Shown here piece after piece: positions 54,367 to 62,560 of a stretch of 64,000 bases of DNA. The translations under genes and the position numbers were made by a program. Under the pieces are notes generated by a model. That model had not been told where the DNA came from and made no database searches. It worked only from the letters and a program-made list of their open reading frames with translations. This DNA comes from Natrononativus amylolyticus (GTDB taxonomy: Archaea; Halobacteriota; Halobacteria; Halobacteriales; Natrialbaceae), in the NCBI RefSeq assembly GCF_024362525.1, contig NZ_CP101458.1, positions 1,364,001 to 1,428,000 of the forward strand, read 5' to 3'. The stretch's first letter is position 1. Each line of letters starts with the position of its first letter.

Positions 54367-55293
54367 TCACCGGGGGACTGACAGCGCGGTCTCCGATTCG
54401 ACGCCGGTCAGCGCCGACTTGACGGCGGCGGTCGTCTCCGTCGTCTCGGCCGCGTTCTCCATCAACACCGTCTCGCTCGGGAACAACCGCTCGCCGAGTA
54501 CCAGTCCGTGTTCGCCGGCCGTCGAGCCGGTAACCGTCAGGTAGACGCCGAGTCCGGTGTCGGCGATCGCCGCCTCCTCCTCGACTCCCGTCTCGGGGTA
54601 CCGGAACTCGACTCCCTCGAGCGCCCGCGTTCCGAGCACGGCCTGGACGAGTCGCTCGTAGCGCGGGACGATACAGAGCTCGCCCTCGTAGGACTCGAGA
54701 AACGCGGGATCGACCGTCGCCGTGTGCGAGGCGACCGCCGGCGTCGCCATCAACGTGTGATACACCGTATCGCCGAGGCCCGTGACGACCCGGACGTCGG
54801 TGTCCGCCGGGTCGATTCGGGCGTTGACGTCGGCGATCCGCTCGAGGGGCTCCGGTCGCAGCTCGACGACCTCCTCGAGAACGAGATCGGCGCTGTCGAA
54901 GCCGAGCGCGAACTCGTGGGTTCGAAGCGCCCGGAACGGCTCCTCCCGGCCAACGAGCTGGAGACTGGTGCCGTCGGGGACGCCCTCGAGCCCTTCGAGC
55001 GGAATCGTAACGCTGTCGAAGACGATCCGGCGGGGCTTCCCCGCTCGGTCGTCGCGCACCAGGGTGTACTCCGGCGCGGTCGGCTCGTCGACGGCGCTGT
55101 ACGTCGCGAGGCGGCGGTAGACGTCTCCGTCCGCCGACTCCAGTGATCCCTTCGTGACCGCCTTCTCGTGGCGAAGCGTCGAGCTGACGTCGTCGGCCAG
55201 CTCCGTGACGCCGAGTCGGCGCGCGAGCCGGTCGAGCACCGACTCGAGCGGCCGTCCTTTCCGCGGGATCGCAACCGGAATCGTCTCGCCCAT
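54367..55293 (-). CDS. HisG-like (ATP phosphoribosyltransferase fold) protein
   Basis: The 308-residue protein begins GETIPVAIPRKGRPLESVLD, close to the HisG start (IRIALPNKGRL). Its later block LCIVPRYERLVQAVLGTRAL, then IADTGLGVYLTVTGSTAGEH and GLVLGERLFPSETVLMEN, follows the HisG pattern of the phosphoribosyl-binding loop (ADxIVDIVxTGxTLxxNGL). The middle (DGTSLQLVGREEPFRALRTH) is diverged. It may be a paralogue that has lost or changed activity. The family call is mine by eye and uncertain. It converges tightly with the deacetylase gene. Confidence 0.6.
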   Translation of the reverse strand: MGETIPVAIPRKGRPLESVLDRLARRLGVTELADDVSSTLRHEKAVTKGSLESADGDVYRRLATYSAVDEPTAPEYTLVRDDRAGKPRRIVFDSVTIPLEGLEGVPDGTSLQLVGREEPFRALRTHEFALGFDSADLVLEEVVELRPEPLERIADVNARIDPADTDVRVVTGLGDTVYHTLMATPAVASHTATVDPAFLESYEGELCIVPRYERLVQAVLGTRALEGVEFRYPETGVEEEAAIADTGLGVYLTVTGSTAGEHGLVLGERLFPSETVLMENAAETTETTAAVKSALTGVESETALSVPR

Positions 55294-55401
55294 CGCCCGG
55301 TGGTCGGGTACCGAGGGGTAAACGAGTTGCGCTTCGATGGACGGATACGGACACTCCTGTCCAGTCGTGGACAGCAAAAACGACCGCGGCGACGACGGGA
55401 C

Positions 55402-57030
55402 TCAGTTCGAGAACATCGAGCCGAGCTCCGAGCGCCACTCGGTGATCTCCGCGACGTCCGCCGAAACCGCCTCGAGCTCCGACTCGACGTCCTCGACGGT
55501 CTCCTCGAGGTCGGAGAGTTCGTCTACGGTTTCCTCGACGTCGTCCTCGAGGGCGTCCAGGCTCGCGTCGTGTTCGTGGACGTCCTCGAGGAGGTCCGTG
55601 ACGAGTTCGTCGGTCGCCTCGAGGTCGGACGCGAGGTCGGCCCGCTCGTCGTCGGCCGCCTCGACCTCCGTCTGGGTCCGCTCGAGGCGGTCGTCCACCG
55701 CCGCGAGCTCCGCCTCGAACGCCTCGAGTTCGGCTTCGAACCCGCGGATCAGCTGCCTGCCGGTGCCCTCCTCGTCGAGGAACTCCTCGAGGGCGCCCGT
55801 GTAGGCGGCGACCTCCTCGACGCGCGACTGGAGGTGGTCGACCTTCGCGATGTCGGGGCCGGCGGGCTCGAGGTCGAGTTCCGAGCGCAGCACCGCCAGG
55901 TCCGACTCCTCGAGTTCGCCCGCTCGGATTTCGGCGGCGAGGCGCGCGCCGACCGGCTCCGCCGGCTCCGCCTGTTCTACCGGCTCCGGCGTCGCCTCCC
56001 GGTCGGAGTCGGACGGCTCGTCGTCGGCACCCTCGCCGGCAGCATCCGACTCGTCCTCCACTTCGGGATCGGCCTCATCCGCAGCGTCGGCCGCCCGTTC
56101 CTCGGCGTCGGCGTCGGTCTCGGACTCGTCGGCGCCCTCGTTCTCGAGCGCCGTCTCCGGTTCGCCGTCGTCCACCGGGTCGTCGTCGGCCGACGACTCG
56201 AGAGCGAGCGGTTCGTCGTCGGCGTCCTCCTCGCCCTCGGCCTCGTCGGGGGCCGCCGCGGCCTCGAGGTCGAGTTCGATCGCCGGCTCGTCGTCGTCCA
56301 GTTCTGCGTCGGCGACGTCCTCGGGGTCGGGAATCTCGTCCTCGCCGAAGCCGAGGTCGATATCCGGTGTGTCGTCTTCCGGGTCGTCCTCGTCGTCGGC
56401 TGCGACGGGTTCCGTATCGACGTCGCCGAGGTCGAGGTTGAGGTCGGGCTCCGATTCGTCTTCGTCCGCCTCCGGCGGAGCCGGCGCCGCGATCGCGGCC
56501 TCCTCGTCGTCGTCCTCGAGGCCGGGGACGGCGTCGGCCTCGCCGCTCAGCATGTCCTTGACGACCTGGTTTCGGTCCTCCGAGATGATGTCGTCGATCA
56601 TCGTATCGTCGACCTCGGCGGTCTCGGCGTCGTCCCCGGCGGGTTCGTCGTCCGCGTCGTCGGTCGGACCGTCGACCGCGAGCGCCGGCTCCGAGAGGAA
56701 CTGGTCGACGTCCGTCTCGTCGTCGAGTCGGATCCCGTACACCGTCACGAACGACTCGTCGGGGTCGGCGACGCCGGAGAACTCGACGCGATGGTCCTGA
56801 AACGCCGTCCAGTCGTCGCTGTGGTACTCCGGGTGGAACCCGACGCTGTCCATCGGGAACGACGGTGGGATCTGTTCGGAGAGTCGGAACGGAACCGGTT
56901 CGTCCCGGTCGCACTCGATCTCGAACCGAATCGCTGGCACGGGGAACTCGTCGGCGGTGAACCGCTTTCGCACGGTCACCCCGTCGGCACTGACCTCGAC
57001 AACCTCGTCCGTATCGGCGGTGCTGCTCAT
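55402..57030 (-). CDS. Large acidic protein with C-terminal coiled coil, function unknown
   Basis: The 542-residue protein has three parts. Residues 1-105 form a beta-rich domain (FTADEFPVPAIRFEIECDRD, VEFSGVADPDESFVTVYGIR). About 260 residues are extremely rich in Asp, Glu and Ala, with a short conserved-looking helix (MIDDIISEDRNQVVKDMLSG) inside. The C-terminal 180 residues are predicted coiled coil (LEAFEAELAAVDDRLERTQT, LEDDVEETVDELSDLEETVE) ending WRSELGSMFSN. It resembles scaffold or tether proteins but I cannot name a family. It is not an antisense artefact: the opposite-strand frame lacks domain-like pattern. Confidence 0.75.
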   Translation of the reverse strand: MSSTADTDEVVEVSADGVTVRKRFTADEFPVPAIRFEIECDRDEPVPFRLSEQIPPSFPMDSVGFHPEYHSDDWTAFQDHRVEFSGVADPDESFVTVYGIRLDDETDVDQFLSEPALAVDGPTDDADDEPAGDDAETAEVDDTMIDDIISEDRNQVVKDMLSGEADAVPGLEDDDEEAAIAAPAPPEADEDESEPDLNLDLGDVDTEPVAADDEDDPEDDTPDIDLGFGEDEIPDPEDVADAELDDDEPAIELDLEAAAAPDEAEGEEDADDEPLALESSADDDPVDDGEPETALENEGADESETDADAEERAADAADEADPEVEDESDAAGEGADDEPSDSDREATPEPVEQAEPAEPVGARLAAEIRAGELEESDLAVLRSELDLEPAGPDIAKVDHLQSRVEEVAAYTGALEEFLDEEGTGRQLIRGFEAELEAFEAELAAVDDRLERTQTEVEAADDERADLASDLEATDELVTDLLEDVHEHDASLDALEDDVEETVDELSDLEETVEDVESELEAVSADVAEITEWRSELGSMFSN

Positions 57031-57088
57031 GGGTCGAACGTTACGAGAGAATTACCATAAAGGAAGCGGGCAGTATCAGATCTGGTAT

Positions 57089-57928
57089 TTAGCGGCCGAG
57101 ATCGACGCGATCGCCGATCTCGACGAGTTCGAGCCGCCGAGGGTACTCGAAGCTCCGGGCGTGGTGGTGAAGCACCTTCGGATCGGACGTCAGCCCGCGC
57201 CACATGTCCCAGTGAGAGGGGAGGAGGGCCTCGAGTCGGAGCGCTTCGGCGACTTCGACGATCTGATTCTCGTCGTTGTACCAGCGGGTGCGCTTCGGCT
57301 CCCCGGTTTCTTTCTCCGGCACGCGACCGACGGTGCCGAACGCCAGCGCGCCGAGGTCGATGTCGTACTGTTCGCCGATCCGGTCGAACTCGTCGGTCGG
57401 TTTCGTATCGCCGCCGTGGAAGAAGGTTCCGGCGTCGTGTTCGACGACGTAGCTCACGGGGTGGCTCGCGTCGGGGTCGTTCGCCGGCTCGACGTGGACC
57501 GTGAACTCGCCGATCTCGAGCGTGTCGCCCTCGGTCACCTCCTCGAACTGGTCGTCGGAGACCGCCCACTCGTCGGTCCAGTTCTCCGCCTCGCGGGCGA
57601 CCGCGAGGCTGTCGTCGGGTGCGTACAGCGTCGCGCCCGTGTTCTCGAGGATCGGCGCCTGGCTGGGGCCGTGGACGTGGTCGGTGTGCTCGTGGGTCGC
57701 GAGCAGGGCGTCGGCCTCCCGAACGTCCTCGGGGTCGAACGGCACCGGGATCATCCGAACGGTCCGGGGTGGGTCACCGAGCCCGAGGTAAGGGTCGACG
57801 AAGATCGTCGTTCCCTCGCTCCCCTTTAAAACGAAGCCGTTGCAGCCGAGGTACCAGACGCCGACGCCGTCGGGGTGGGCGTCTTCGATGTCGCGGACGA
57901 GCCAGTCGCCCCAGTCGCTGGTGGACAT
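57089..57928 (-). CDS. UlaG-like metallo-beta-lactamase-fold hydrolase
   Basis: The protein of 279 residues has VWYLGCNGFVLKGSEGTTIF and VDPYLGLGDPPRTV at the N-terminus, ATHEHTDHVHGPSQ (HxHxDH) near 82, YVVEHDAGTFFHGGDTKPTD, and LPSHWDMWRGLTSDP near the end. The lone DxH-W-D end and the -L-x-G-x(N/H)-G-F- start are typical of L-ascorbate-6-phosphate lactonase (UlaG) relatives. The substrate is unknown; such proteins act on lactones or phosphoesters. A box A (CACTTACG, about 57952-57959) gives a leaderless start; an inverted repeat sits across the ATG. Confidence 0.87.
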   Translation of the reverse strand: MSTSDWGDWLVRDIEDAHPDGVGVWYLGCNGFVLKGSEGTTIFVDPYLGLGDPPRTVRMIPVPFDPEDVREADALLATHEHTDHVHGPSQAPILENTGATLYAPDDSLAVAREAENWTDEWAVSDDQFEEVTEGDTLEIGEFTVHVEPANDPDASHPVSYVVEHDAGTFFHGGDTKPTDEFDRIGEQYDIDLGALAFGTVGRVPEKETGEPKRTRWYNDENQIVEVAEALRLEALLPSHWDMWRGLTSDPKVLHHHARSFEYPRRLELVEIGDRVDLGR

Positions 57929-57949
57929 ACCCGAACCACGTTCGGGTAT
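57927..57949. promoter_or_regulatory. Inverted repeat over the start site of the UlaG-like gene
   Basis: ATACCCGAAC (57927-57936) and GTTCGGGTAT (57940-57949) are exact reverse complements separated by CAC. The left arm includes the first bases of the start codon (57928), and box A lies just beyond the right arm. A bound protein would block initiation, as expected for a repressor operator. It cannot act as an mRNA hairpin because one arm is upstream of the expected transcript start. Confidence 0.65.
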
Positions 57950-58060
57950 CGGCGTAAGTGTTGTCTTCGGCCGGGTCGGACTCGAGTCCTCGCCGTCAGT
58001 CACCCGCCCCGTCTCTCGCCTGCAGAACGTTCATCCACTTCACTGTGACAGTCACCAACG

Positions 58061-58813
58061 ATGCGACGACCGACACCCGACAGGCGAACCGTTCTGCAGA
58101 CGCTCGGTATCGCGACCGGGGCGGCGGCGCTCGGATCAACGCTCCCCGGCGTCTCGGCCGACGACTACGACGAAGCGAACGCCACACAGATGAGCTACGA
58201 CCTTCCCGACCTCCCCTACGAGTACGACGCACTCGAGCCGCACATCGACGAACGCATCATGGAACTCCACCACGGCGCCCACCACCAGGCGTACGTCGAC
58301 GGCGCGAACGAGGCCCTCGAGACGGTCGATGAGATGCGCGCCGAGAGCGACTTCGAGGGCGTCCGGGCGGCCAAACGTGACTTCTCGTTCAACCTCTCCG
58401 GGCACGTCAACCACGTCGTCTTCTGGGACGGAATGAGTCCGGACGGCGGCGGCGACCCCGACGGCGAACTGCTGGAGGCGATCGAGGCCGACTTCGGCTC
58501 GGTCGAGGCGTTCCGCGCGGAGTTCACCGCCGCGGCCGAGAACGTTGAGGGCGACGGCTGGGCGATGCTGTTCTACGAGCCGCTCGCGGACGGCCTCGTG
58601 ATCGGCCAGCTCGAGGGTCAGAACGACCTCGCTCACCAGGGGTCGGTGCCGCTTCTGGCGCTCGACGTCTGGGAGCACGCCTACTACCTCCAGTACGAGA
58701 ACGACCGGGCGGCCTACGTCGAGGCGTGGTGGAGCGTCGTCGACTGGGACGAAGTCGCCTGTCGGTACGAGGCGATCACGTCGGAGCGAGCGCACGCGGC
58801 GATCGAGACGTAG
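58061..58813 (+). CDS. sod: Fe/Mn superoxide dismutase with Tat signal peptide
   Basis: The enzyme of about 250 residues converts superoxide to oxygen and peroxide. The catalytic domain begins near residue 45 (YDLPDLPYEYDALEPHIDER). Metal ligands are H in IMELHHGAHHQAYVDG, H in NLSGHVNHVVFWDG, and D/H in LALDVWEHAYYLQYENDR. Ahead of this are about 33 residues with a twin-arginine signal: PDRRTVLQTLGIATGAAALG and a cleavage-like PGVSA. Haloarchaeal SODs are usually cytoplasmic and about 200 residues; this one appears exported. No lipobox cysteine is present, so it would be free or loosely attached outside. Confidence 0.93.
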   Translation: MRRPTPDRRTVLQTLGIATGAAALGSTLPGVSADDYDEANATQMSYDLPDLPYEYDALEPHIDERIMELHHGAHHQAYVDGANEALETVDEMRAESDFEGVRAAKRDFSFNLSGHVNHVVFWDGMSPDGGGDPDGELLEAIEADFGSVEAFRAEFTAAAENVEGDGWAMLFYEPLADGLVIGQLEGQNDLAHQGSVPLLALDVWEHAYYLQYENDRAAYVEAWWSVVDWDEVACRYEAITSERAHAAIET

Positions 58814-58840
58814 AACGGCTCGGGCGGAGAACCGGGGGCG

Positions 58841-59890
58841 CTACCAGGTGCCGTGGAACGTGTCGAAGGAGAGATTCTCGAGCGGCTCGTTGCCCACCGC
58901 GATCTCGTACTCGCCGGGGGTGAGCATCGGCTTGTGAAAGCGCGGGCCGTCGTCGGTCGTGATCCGCGGACAGCCGGTGTTGACGAAGGCGTCCATGTCG
59001 AAGTTCCGCAGGCGGTCGGGGGTGACCTCGTCCATCGTGATGAGGTAGGCGTCGTCGTTGTCCGCCAGGATCTCCTGGGCGGTCTCCCAGCGCCCCTGAC
59101 CGATCTTGGTACAGAAGATGACGCCCCACTTCTCGGCGTCCATCGCGCGGTGGACCGCACCGTAGCGCTGTTTCATGAACTTCTCGGTGTCCGCCACCGT
59201 CACGACGTTGTTGACGGGGTCGGCGATCACGACGTGCTTCTCTGGGTGTTCCATCGCCAGCCCGAGCGGGTGGAACTTCCCGCCGCCGACGTACAGCACC
59301 TGGTCGGCGGGGACGTCCGCGCTGGCGTAGTTACAGCCCAGAACCTGGCCCTCGTGGGTGAGTCGGTCGTCGCCGCGGCGGCTGTATACCTCGTAGCCCC
59401 GGTCCTCTAAGAACGCAGTCATCTCCTCGTAGCGGTTCATGTGCTGGGCGGTCGTGACGAGGCCGACGCCTTCCGTTTCTTCCGGTGGCTCGAGCGTCTC
59501 CAGGGCCTCTTCCATGATCGGCGTCACCTCGACGTTCGAGAACAGCGGGACGTAGATCACCTTGTCCGTGTTCTTCATCGGCGAGTGGCCGAAGTGGACG
59601 AAGACGTCGGTGCGCTTCATCAGGTAGGTGTCGAGGTCGCAGGCCCCGTAGCAGGGCTGGCCCGAGAGCATGAACGTCACCTCGTCGCCGGAGAGCGCCC
59701 GCAGGTCGTCGGCCACCTTCGGACCGCGACGTTTCAGCCCCTCGGGGAACTGCAAGCCGACCGTCGTCGCGTCGCGCTCGTCGATCGCCTCGACGATCCG
59801 CTCGAGTTCGTAATCCCACTCGCGATCGTGTTTGAGGCTCATTCCGGTGTTCCGGAGGTCTCCGTCGCTGTACTCCGACTCCTGGCTCAT
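58841..59890 (-). CDS. dph2: Diphthamide synthase Dph2
   Basis: Archaeal Dph2 is an unusual radical-SAM-like enzyme: a homodimer with one [4Fe-4S] cluster per subunit that moves the aminocarboxypropyl group of SAM to a histidine of elongation factor 2. The 349-residue protein has three widely spaced cysteines, as needed: GQPCYGACDLDTYL, VLGCNYASADVP and VNTGCPRITTDDG. Other blocks are TVGLQFPEGLKRRGPKVADD and FVHFGHSPMKNTDK. An N-terminal extension of about 20 residues is present; an internal start MSLKHDREWDY is possible. Confidence 0.94.
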   Translation of the reverse strand: MSQESEYSDGDLRNTGMSLKHDREWDYELERIVEAIDERDATTVGLQFPEGLKRRGPKVADDLRALSGDEVTFMLSGQPCYGACDLDTYLMKRTDVFVHFGHSPMKNTDKVIYVPLFSNVEVTPIMEEALETLEPPEETEGVGLVTTAQHMNRYEEMTAFLEDRGYEVYSRRGDDRLTHEGQVLGCNYASADVPADQVLYVGGGKFHPLGLAMEHPEKHVVIADPVNNVVTVADTEKFMKQRYGAVHRAMDAEKWGVIFCTKIGQGRWETAQEILADNDDAYLITMDEVTPDRLRNFDMDAFVNTGCPRITTDDGPRFHKPMLTPGEYEIAVGNEPLENLSFDTFHGTW

Positions 59891-59982
59891 TACCCGTCGT
59901 TACGGCCACGGACGTATAACGGCGGCGCTTTCTGCCCCTCCGGATCCGGCAGGTTGAAACCGCACGCCTCCCAACGACGAGT

Positions 59983-60357
59983 ATGAGCATCGAAACGAGC
60001 CGCACGGAGGAACTCGGTCGGGAACTGGGCGAGGCGATCACCGAACTACCGGCCTACCGCGAGTTCGAGGCCGCCCAGACGGCCGTCGAGAACTCCGAGG
60101 AGGCCCAGGCGAAGATCGACGAGTTCGAGCGCATCCGCCAGGAGTTCATGCTCGCCCGCCAGTCCGGAACCGCCACCCAGGAGGACCTCCAGACGCTCCA
60201 GCGGACCCAGGATGAGCTCCACTCGATCCCCGTCATGGCGGAGTTCCTCGAGGCCAAGAGCCGGCTCTCGGGCCGACTCGAGGAGGTCAACAAGGCGATC
60301 TCCGAGCCGCTCGCGGTCGACTTCGGCGGCGAGGCCGGCGGCTGCTGTCAGGACTGA
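59983..60357 (+). CDS. YlbF/YmcA-family helical protein
   Basis: The 124-residue all-helical protein matches the Com_YlbF family: RELGEAITELPAYREFEAAQ, VENSEEAQAKIDEFERIRQE, and LHSIPVMAEFLEAKSRLSGR. In Bacillus, YlbF, YmcA and YaaT act with RNase Y in mRNA processing; haloarchaea lack RNase Y, so the partner here must differ. The C-terminus ends with GGEAGGCCQD, a cysteine pair that could bind metal or be redox-active. It is the sole gene between divergent dph2 and the converging LUD operon. Confidence 0.85.
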   Translation: MSIETSRTEELGRELGEAITELPAYREFEAAQTAVENSEEAQAKIDEFERIRQEFMLARQSGTATQEDLQTLQRTQDELHSIPVMAEFLEAKSRLSGRLEEVNKAISEPLAVDFGGEAGGCCQD

Positions 60358-60370
60358 GGTTCTTTTCGAG

Positions 60371-62560
60371 CTACTGCGGCCCGACGTGTTCGATCGGGTG
60401 TCGAGCCGGCCGCTCGAGCAGCGCCTCGAGTTGCTCCCCACAGGAGGTGCCGCTCGCGAGCACCGTTTCCGCATCGGCGAACGAGTCGGCGAGGGGCTCG
60501 CCGACGTCCACGCTCAGTTCGTAGTAGGCGCGCTTGTAGCCGAAGCTGCCGGCCATCCCGCAGCACTCGACGTCTGACGTGCGAACGTCGTAGCCCAGAC
60601 GCTCCAAGACGGCGACCGCGTAGGCGTCGGTTCCCAGCGTCCGGCCCTGGCAGTGGCCGTGGTAGGCGACCGCCTCCCCGTCGCCCGCACGCAGCGCGTC
60701 GGCGTCGGCGCCGTTCTCGAGCAGCCCGTAGACGTACTCCATGACGTCGTAGCTCGACTCCCGGAGCCGACGTGCGGACGCTGCGGGGAGCAGGCGCTCG
60801 TACTCGCGGTGGATCATCGCGTGGTCCGACGGCTCTATCACGACGACATCGCGGCCGGCGTCGACGTGTTCGGCGAGGCTCCCGTACACGTCGCTCGCGC
60901 GAGCGCGCGCCGTGTCGACCATTCCCTGGGACAGCGGTGCCCGCCCGCTCTCGCCGACCGGCGGCACCCGGACGGCGACCCCCAGCGACTCGAGGGCCCG
61001 AACCGTCGCCTTCCCCCGCTCGGGCGAGAGGTAGTTCGTGTACGTGTCGGGGTAGACGACGGCCTCGCGCGTCGCGTCCGCGGGGGCGACCCGGGAGCCG
61101 CCACGGGCGTCGAACCAGTCGATCAGCGTCCGGCGGGCGAACGTCGGCAGTTCCCGGCGTCGGTCGATCCCGACCGCGCGCTCGAGGACTGCGCGAACCG
61201 GGCGACTCGAGGCCAGCCGGTTCGAGACGGGCGCGGTCGCCGAGCCGACCCGCGCGAGGCTCTCGAAGTTGCCGAACAGCCGCTTCTGGAGCGTGAATCC
61301 GGGCGCTTCTTCGTCCGGCAGGAGGCCGTCGACGAGGTGGTCGAACCGGTCCGGGTCCTGCCCACGATTCAGGCGGTCGCGGACGACGGTGTTGATCCAC
61401 GGGATGTCGATCTCGACCGGGCAGGCGTTCACACAGCGGGTACAGCCGGTACAGAGGTCGTTGAACTCCGCGACGCTCTCCGCGCCGTGAACTCCCGCCT
61501 CCCAGCCGGTGGCGATCCCGCCGGTGTACGTCTCGCCGCCGAAGGCGTGGCCGCCGACGGACTGGAAGTTCGCACACGAGTTCGCACACGCGCCACAGCG
61601 GATGCAGTACAGCGTCTCCCGGAGTTCGTCGTCCTCCCGGAGATCGAATCGGCCGTTGTCGAGCAGGACGAGGTGGAACTCGCGGTCGCCCCCGCCGAGT
61701 TCGTCGCTCTCGAAGTCGAGGGTCGGGCTCTCGGTCGGCGGGGAGAGCATGGAGACGTACTGGGCGATCGGCTGCCCGGTCGCCGCGCGCGCGATGAGTT
61801 GCACGAACGGCTCGAGTTCCGCCACCGACGGGAGCAGCTTCTCGACGCCCGCGACCGCGACGTGGGTGTCGGGCGTGACCGCGCTCTTTCGGGCGTTGCC
61901 CTCGTTGGTGACGAGGACGATCGTCCCCGACTCGGCGAGCACGAAGTTCGCGCCGGTCATCCCCATGTCGGCCTCGCGGATCCGCTCGCCGAGGTAGTCT
62001 CGCGCGAAGCGGGTCAGTTCCTCTGCGGTCTCGAGCGGTTCCTCGGGCTCGAAGTGGCCGTTGAACAGCGCCGCGATCTCCGCGCGAGACTTGTGCATCG
62101 CCGGCCCGACGAGGTGACTCGGCGCCTCGTCTGCGACCTGGAGGACGAACTCGCCGAGATCCGTCTCCCAGACGTCGATCTCGCGGGACTCGAGGTGGTC
62201 GTTGACCTCGATCTCCTCGGTGGTCATCGACTTGCTCTTGACGACGGAGTCGACGCCGCGGTCCGCGGCGACGGACTCGACGTACGCGTTCGCGTCGGCC
62301 GCGTCGGCGGCCAGGTACACCGTTCCGCCGTTGTCCTCGACCGCCTCGGTGACGCGGTCGATCAGCTCGGGGAGTTGGGCGATCGCGTCCTCCTTGATCC
62401 CCCGCGCCTCCGAGCGGAGTTCGTCGTAGGCCGGAAACGAGTCGATCGCGTCGTAGCGCTTCTCGTTGAGCAGGGAGGCGTTCGCCGAGACCGCGGGGCC
62501 CTCGGTCTCGAGGATCGCTCGAATCCGCTCGGCGCGGCTCTCGTCTGCGTTCCGGCTCAT
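60371..62560 (-). CDS. LutB-LutA fusion: LUD domain, 4Fe-4S ferredoxin and CCG domain protein
   Basis: The 729-residue protein combines parts of the L-lactate oxidation complex. Residues 1-300 are a LUD domain (MGMTGANFVLAESGTIVLVT, NEGNARKSAVTPDTHVAVAG). Two [4Fe-4S] sites follow near 330-400 (CIRCGACANSC, CTGCTRCVNACPVEIDIP). The C-terminal half has CCG-type cysteine motifs (YHGHCQGRTLGTDAYA, DVECCGMAGSFGYK), as in LutA/LldE. It probably passes electrons from lactate or a related 2-hydroxyacid to the quinone pool. Its start overlaps the stop of the upstream LUD gene by 4 nt. Confidence 0.88.
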   Translation of the reverse strand: MSRNADESRAERIRAILETEGPAVSANASLLNEKRYDAIDSFPAYDELRSEARGIKEDAIAQLPELIDRVTEAVEDNGGTVYLAADAADANAYVESVAADRGVDSVVKSKSMTTEEIEVNDHLESREIDVWETDLGEFVLQVADEAPSHLVGPAMHKSRAEIAALFNGHFEPEEPLETAEELTRFARDYLGERIREADMGMTGANFVLAESGTIVLVTNEGNARKSAVTPDTHVAVAGVEKLLPSVAELEPFVQLIARAATGQPIAQYVSMLSPPTESPTLDFESDELGGGDREFHLVLLDNGRFDLREDDELRETLYCIRCGACANSCANFQSVGGHAFGGETYTGGIATGWEAGVHGAESVAEFNDLCTGCTRCVNACPVEIDIPWINTVVRDRLNRGQDPDRFDHLVDGLLPDEEAPGFTLQKRLFGNFESLARVGSATAPVSNRLASSRPVRAVLERAVGIDRRRELPTFARRTLIDWFDARGGSRVAPADATREAVVYPDTYTNYLSPERGKATVRALESLGVAVRVPPVGESGRAPLSQGMVDTARARASDVYGSLAEHVDAGRDVVVIEPSDHAMIHREYERLLPAASARRLRESSYDVMEYVYGLLENGADADALRAGDGEAVAYHGHCQGRTLGTDAYAVAVLERLGYDVRTSDVECCGMAGSFGYKRAYYELSVDVGEPLADSFADAETVLASGTSCGEQLEALLERPARHPIEHVGPQ

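Noticed and set aside
55168-57060. 630-codon plus-strand frame opposite the acidic coiled-coil gene
   Set aside because: Its Arg/Val/Leu-rich repetitive pattern follows from the Asp/Glu codons of the opposite strand, and it overlaps the HisG-like gene start as well.
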